DNA from: JBDNFP01 sp041689775
Lineage (GTDB): Bacteria > Bacteroidota > Bacteroidia > Cytophagales > Spirosomataceae
Length of the DNA: 16,835 bases
Direction: 5' to 3'
Assembly (NCBI GenBank): GCA_041689775.1
Contig: JBDNFP010000089.1
Coordinates: 1-16,835, forward strand
A program made the translations under genes and the position numbers. Under the pieces are notes generated by a model that worked only from the letters and a program-made list of their open reading frames with translations, was not told where the DNA came from and did no database searches. Below, piece after piece: positions 14,828 through 16,835 of the stretch (within the stretch, counting starts at the first letter, position 1; each line of letters starts with the position of its first letter).

Positions 14828-15742
14828 TCACTTCATTTTCGAACGCTTTACTAAATAAGATGTAAGAATAGGGTCAAAACCTTCAGCTATATCGGCTTCA
14901 ATGAAGTCAATTTTATACTGGCCACATTTGAGTTTCAGGTCCTGATAAAACTTCTTGACGTACTGTTGATACTGATTCCGGACTTGGTGCGGCTGTACTT
15001 TAACTTTTTCGCCTGTTTCCAGATCAACAAATTCGTAGGGGCGGTCTTCGAAGGCAAAGTCTTCTTCCGTTTTGCGGTCAGTAACGTGAAAAAGCAGTAC
15101 CTCGTGCAGATTGTGACGAAGGTGCTGCAGGGCAGAGAATAGCTGATCGGCCTGTTCGAGGTCATCAAACATATCACTGAAAAGTACCACCAGCGAGCGT
15201 TTATGAATTTTTTGGGCGATGATGTGGATGATCTCGGCAACCGAAGTCTTACGAAGTGGCTGAGGCTTTTTCAGAAGATTTTCTAGTTCAAGAACGATCT
15301 TATGAATGTGCGATGGCGTTGACTTTACTTGGGTCTGTATTTCTATTTTATCGGAGAAGGTAGTCAGACTAACGGCGTCTTTTTGCCTTTGGAGCAAATG
15401 GGCTAGACTGGCCGCCGCCATGATACTAAACGTGATTTTTCCGTAGTTTTCCTCAGGGTAGTACATCGACGATGATGTGTCGATCAGTAAATGGCAGCGA
15501 AGGTTTGTTTCTTCTTCGTAGCGCTTTACAAAAAGCTTATCGGTTTTGGCAAAGACCTTCCAATCCATGTGCCGGGTACTTTCCCCGGTATTATACAGCC
15601 TATGCTCCGCAAACTCTACGGAGAATCCGTGAAAGGGTGATTTGTGAAGACCCGTGATAAAACCTTCCACAAGTTGCCGGGCCAGAAAATCCAGGTTTCC
15701 AAACTCACGTACTTTCGATAAATCCAGCGGGCGTTTACTCAT
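14828..15742 (-). CDS. DUF58 family vWA-like protein
   Basis: This 304-residue cytoplasmic protein has no signal peptide or membrane segment. It carries the DUF58 signature HRLYNTGESTRHMDWKVFAKTDKLFVKRYEEE (47-78), followed by a von Willebrand A-like fold. The metal-site motif DxSxS is intact as D88-T-S90-S-S92, and a further aspartate lies at the end of a core strand (VVLFSD, Asp190). DUF58 proteins usually work with a MoxR-type AAA+ ATPase encoded next door, often beside BatA/BatB-like membrane proteins, and are thought to act as adaptors or chaperones for metal-enzyme or envelope maturation. No such ATPase lies in this window. Instead the gene sits between an RlpA-like gene (72-base gap) and an unrecognised lipoprotein gene (60-base gap), all on the same strand, suggesting an envelope connection. 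Confidence 0.92.
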   Translation of the reverse strand: MSKRPLDLSKVREFGNLDFLARQLVEGFITGLHKSPFHGFSVEFAEHRLYNTGESTRHMDWKVFAKTDKLFVKRYEEETNLRCHLLIDTSSSMYYPEENYGKITFSIMAAASLAHLLQRQKDAVSLTTFSDKIEIQTQVKSTPSHIHKIVLELENLLKKPQPLRKTSVAEIIHIIAQKIHKRSLVVLFSDMFDDLEQADQLFSALQHLRHNLHEVLLFHVTDRKTEEDFAFEDRPYEFVDLETGEKVKVQPHQVRNQYQQYVKKFYQDLKLKCGQYKIDFIEADIAEGFDPILTSYLVKRSKMK

Positions 15743-15814
15743 GACTTCTACTTAATGATAATGAATGTGATCCACCCTATAAGATAAGAACAACCGGGAA
15801 GTAATTAAAAATAA

Positions 15815-16237
15815 TTAGCGAGGCTTCGTTTGTTCAGGCTGGGGATCAAGCATCACCAGACCATCTACGCCAATTACTTTTACCATTACCTTGGCTACTC
15901 CGCTGGCTACCATACCTATTTCTTTGGCGGCCGATTTACTAAGATCAATAACTCGGCTTTTTGTATAAGGACCTCGATCATTAACTCGTACGGTTACCTT
16001 TTTGTTATTAGCTAGGTTTGTGACCTCGAGAAGGGTATTGTAGGGAAGAGTGGGGTGGGCAGCAGTGAGCTCCTGATTGCTGAATATCTCTCCAAAGTAG
16101 GTTTTACGGCCATTAAACTTAGGAGCATAATAGGACGCTATCCCAACTTGTGGTTTTTCGAGATAAGCTCTTACTTCTTCAATAGAAGGCTTGGATAAGC
16201 TTATCATCAAGAAAATGAGGAACGATTGAATGCTCAT
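15815..16237 (-). CDS. rlpA: RlpA-like double-psi beta-barrel protein
   Basis: This short exported protein of 140 residues has a hydrophobic N-terminus (SFLIFLMISLS, residues 5-15) followed by a double-psi beta-barrel domain (about 31-124). The conserved RlpA residues are present: GIASYYAPKFNGRKT (32-46), Glu50 (YFGE), His61 (LTAAHPTLPYNT) and Asp87 (VRVNDRGPY), then RVIDLSKSAAKEIGM. In Pseudomonas aeruginosa RlpA the equivalent Glu, His and Asp support lytic cleavage of peptide-stripped peptidoglycan. The C-terminal SPOR domain that targets RlpA to the septum is absent; the protein ends in a short Pro/Gln-rich tail. It is the first of three same-strand genes. Peptidoglycan remodelling is likely, but activity without SPOR is inferred. 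Confidence 0.9.
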   Translation of the reverse strand: MSIQSFLIFLMISLSKPSIEEVRAYLEKPQVGIASYYAPKFNGRKTYFGEIFSNQELTAAHPTLPYNTLLEVTNLANNKKVTVRVNDRGPYTKSRVIDLSKSAAKEIGMVASGVAKVMVKVIGVDGLVMLDPQPEQTKPR

Positions 16238-16332
16238 ACCTTATGGTTTAGGTGAAACAGGAAGCCAGATACTTCTATATTCTACCACTAGAACTCTGGC
16301 TTTTTACTAACTTCTATGGGTATCAATGCGCA

Positions 16333-16340
16333 CAAATATA
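16333..16340 (-). promoter_or_regulatory. Promoter -7 element for the rlpA-DUF58-lipoprotein run
   Basis: On the minus strand this reads TATATTTG, a perfect TAnnTTTG match, followed by TG as in the yfhO-like promoter. The transcript would start near 16326 and carry a leader of about 90 bases. No TTTG is visible at the expected upstream spacing. Confidence 0.5.
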
Positions 16341-16444
16341 ACGGAAGGCCCTTGTAAGTAGGTATTAATTATACTTTTAGTGCAAATTATTTATTACATT
16401 ATATAATTTTAACCCTAAATAAGAGGGGAATGATCTGATAACTT

Positions 16445-16475
16445 TTTGCAGAGAGCAATAAACTTTCTATTTTAG
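16445..16475 (+). promoter_or_regulatory. Promoter of the DUF3276 gene
   Basis: TTTG at 16445-16448 is followed after exactly 19 bases by TATTTTAG at 16468-16475, one mismatch from TAnnTTTG. The transcript would begin near 16480. That leaves no room for an upstream ATG and supports a non-ATG start close to 16495 or 16507. Confidence 0.5.
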
Positions 16476-16506
16476 CGTTCGATTTAACCATAAATTGCTA
16501 CACACA

Positions 16507-16827
16507 GTGGAAGACAGAGAGAAAATCTACTCAAAACGAGTCAGGGCAGGAAAACGTACCTATTTTTTTGATGTTCGCTCGACGCGTTCCAATGATTACT
16601 ACCTAACGATTACCGAAAGTCGACGTCATCCTCAGGGCGATGGGTTTACGTACGAGAAACATAAGATATTCTTATACAAAGAAGATTTTAACAAGTTTAT
16701 CGAAGCTTTGCAGGAATCGGTTAATCACGTTAAAACCGAATTGATACCTGAGTTTGACTTTACTCAGTATGACGCCAAAGCCGAAGAGCTCGACGAAATA
16801 ATCGGAACGGAGTTAAAGTGGGAGTAG
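16507..16827 (+). CDS. DUF3276 (PUR-alpha-like) nucleic-acid-binding protein
   Basis: This small cytoplasmic protein belongs to DUF3276, a Bacteroidota family with a single PUR-repeat-like fold expected to bind single-stranded DNA or RNA. Visible features are a basic N-terminus (KIYSKRVRAGKRTYFFDVRST), aromatic strand segments (DYYLTITESRR, FTYEKHKIFLYKEDF) and a C-terminal helix (FNKFIEALQESVNHVKTEL), the PUR beta-beta-beta-beta-alpha order. An acidic tail follows (FDFTQYDAKAEELDEIIG). The frame is open from 16462 but contains no ATG near its beginning. I prefer the GTG at 16507 (106 residues, starting MEDREKIYSKR) because conserved sequence begins right after it; the TTG at 16495 (110 residues) is the alternative. 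Length is normal. It stands alone and divergent from the RlpA-like gene. Confidence 0.9.
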   Translation: MEDREKIYSKRVRAGKRTYFFDVRSTRSNDYYLTITESRRHPQGDGFTYEKHKIFLYKEDFNKFIEALQESVNHVKTELIPEFDFTQYDAKAEELDEIIGTELKWE

Positions 16828-16835
16828 GTTAGAGT

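Noticed and set aside
15743..15814. Terminator between the RlpA-like and DUF58 genes
   Set aside because: No stem of useful length is found on the minus strand, so a break in the three-gene run is not supported.
16238..16444. Possible small RNA or small gene in the spacer between the RlpA-like and DUF3276 genes
   Set aside because: There is no hairpin with a T tract and no open frame with a plausible start; only promoter-like elements are visible.

Overview
The window looks like a chromosomal segment of a member of the Bacteroidota, most likely order Cytophagales (a Spirosoma/Dyadobacter/Runella-like lineage). The grounds are a SusC/SusD outer-membrane pair, a DUF3276 (PUR-alpha-like) protein, the Bacteroidota form of YfhO, a DUF4369/DUF5106-type TlpA oxidoreductase, and promoter-like TAnnTTTG elements without obvious Shine-Dalgarno sequences. 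The order-level placement is inferred from the style of the proteins, not from a database search. Coding density is high, no intergenic gap exceeds 300 bases, and I see no tRNA, rRNA, CRISPR array, insertion sequence or prophage gene.

Positions 1-6005 hold an apparent three-gene plus-strand unit: a SusC-type TonB-dependent transporter, a SusD-type lipoprotein and a small unrecognised lipoprotein, closed by a hairpin terminator. Together they should form an outer-membrane uptake device. No glycoside hydrolase, peptidase, sigma/anti-sigma pair or sensor lies beside them, so the substrate cannot be read from context. Next, 6040-7341 encodes a secreted or periplasmic protein that joins a c-type heme segment to a copper monooxygenase-like (PHM-type) domain with all expected copper ligands in place.

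The middle (7419-12008) has a YfhO-family polytopic membrane protein on the minus strand, ATP-type 6-phosphofructokinase (pfkA) on the plus strand, and a YdcF-like DUF218 protein on the minus strand. Positions 12087-13544 encode an exported thioredoxin-fold protein with a CGHC active site, divergent from the YdcF-like gene across a 78-base spacer that carries a perfect dyad.

The right end has a minus-strand run of three genes with 60-72 base gaps (RlpA-like protein, DUF58/vWA-like protein, unrecognised lipoprotein), then a divergent plus-strand DUF3276 gene with a non-ATG start and a recognisable promoter.

All three convergent gene pairs are separated by a strong stem-loop. In two of them the G:T positions favour folding in the plus-strand transcript only. 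I found no clear evidence of a wholly new multi-gene system. The items most worth following are the heme-c/copper monooxygenase fusion, the two unrecognised lipoproteins, the DUF58 gene without its usual ATPase partner, and the regulatory dyads.
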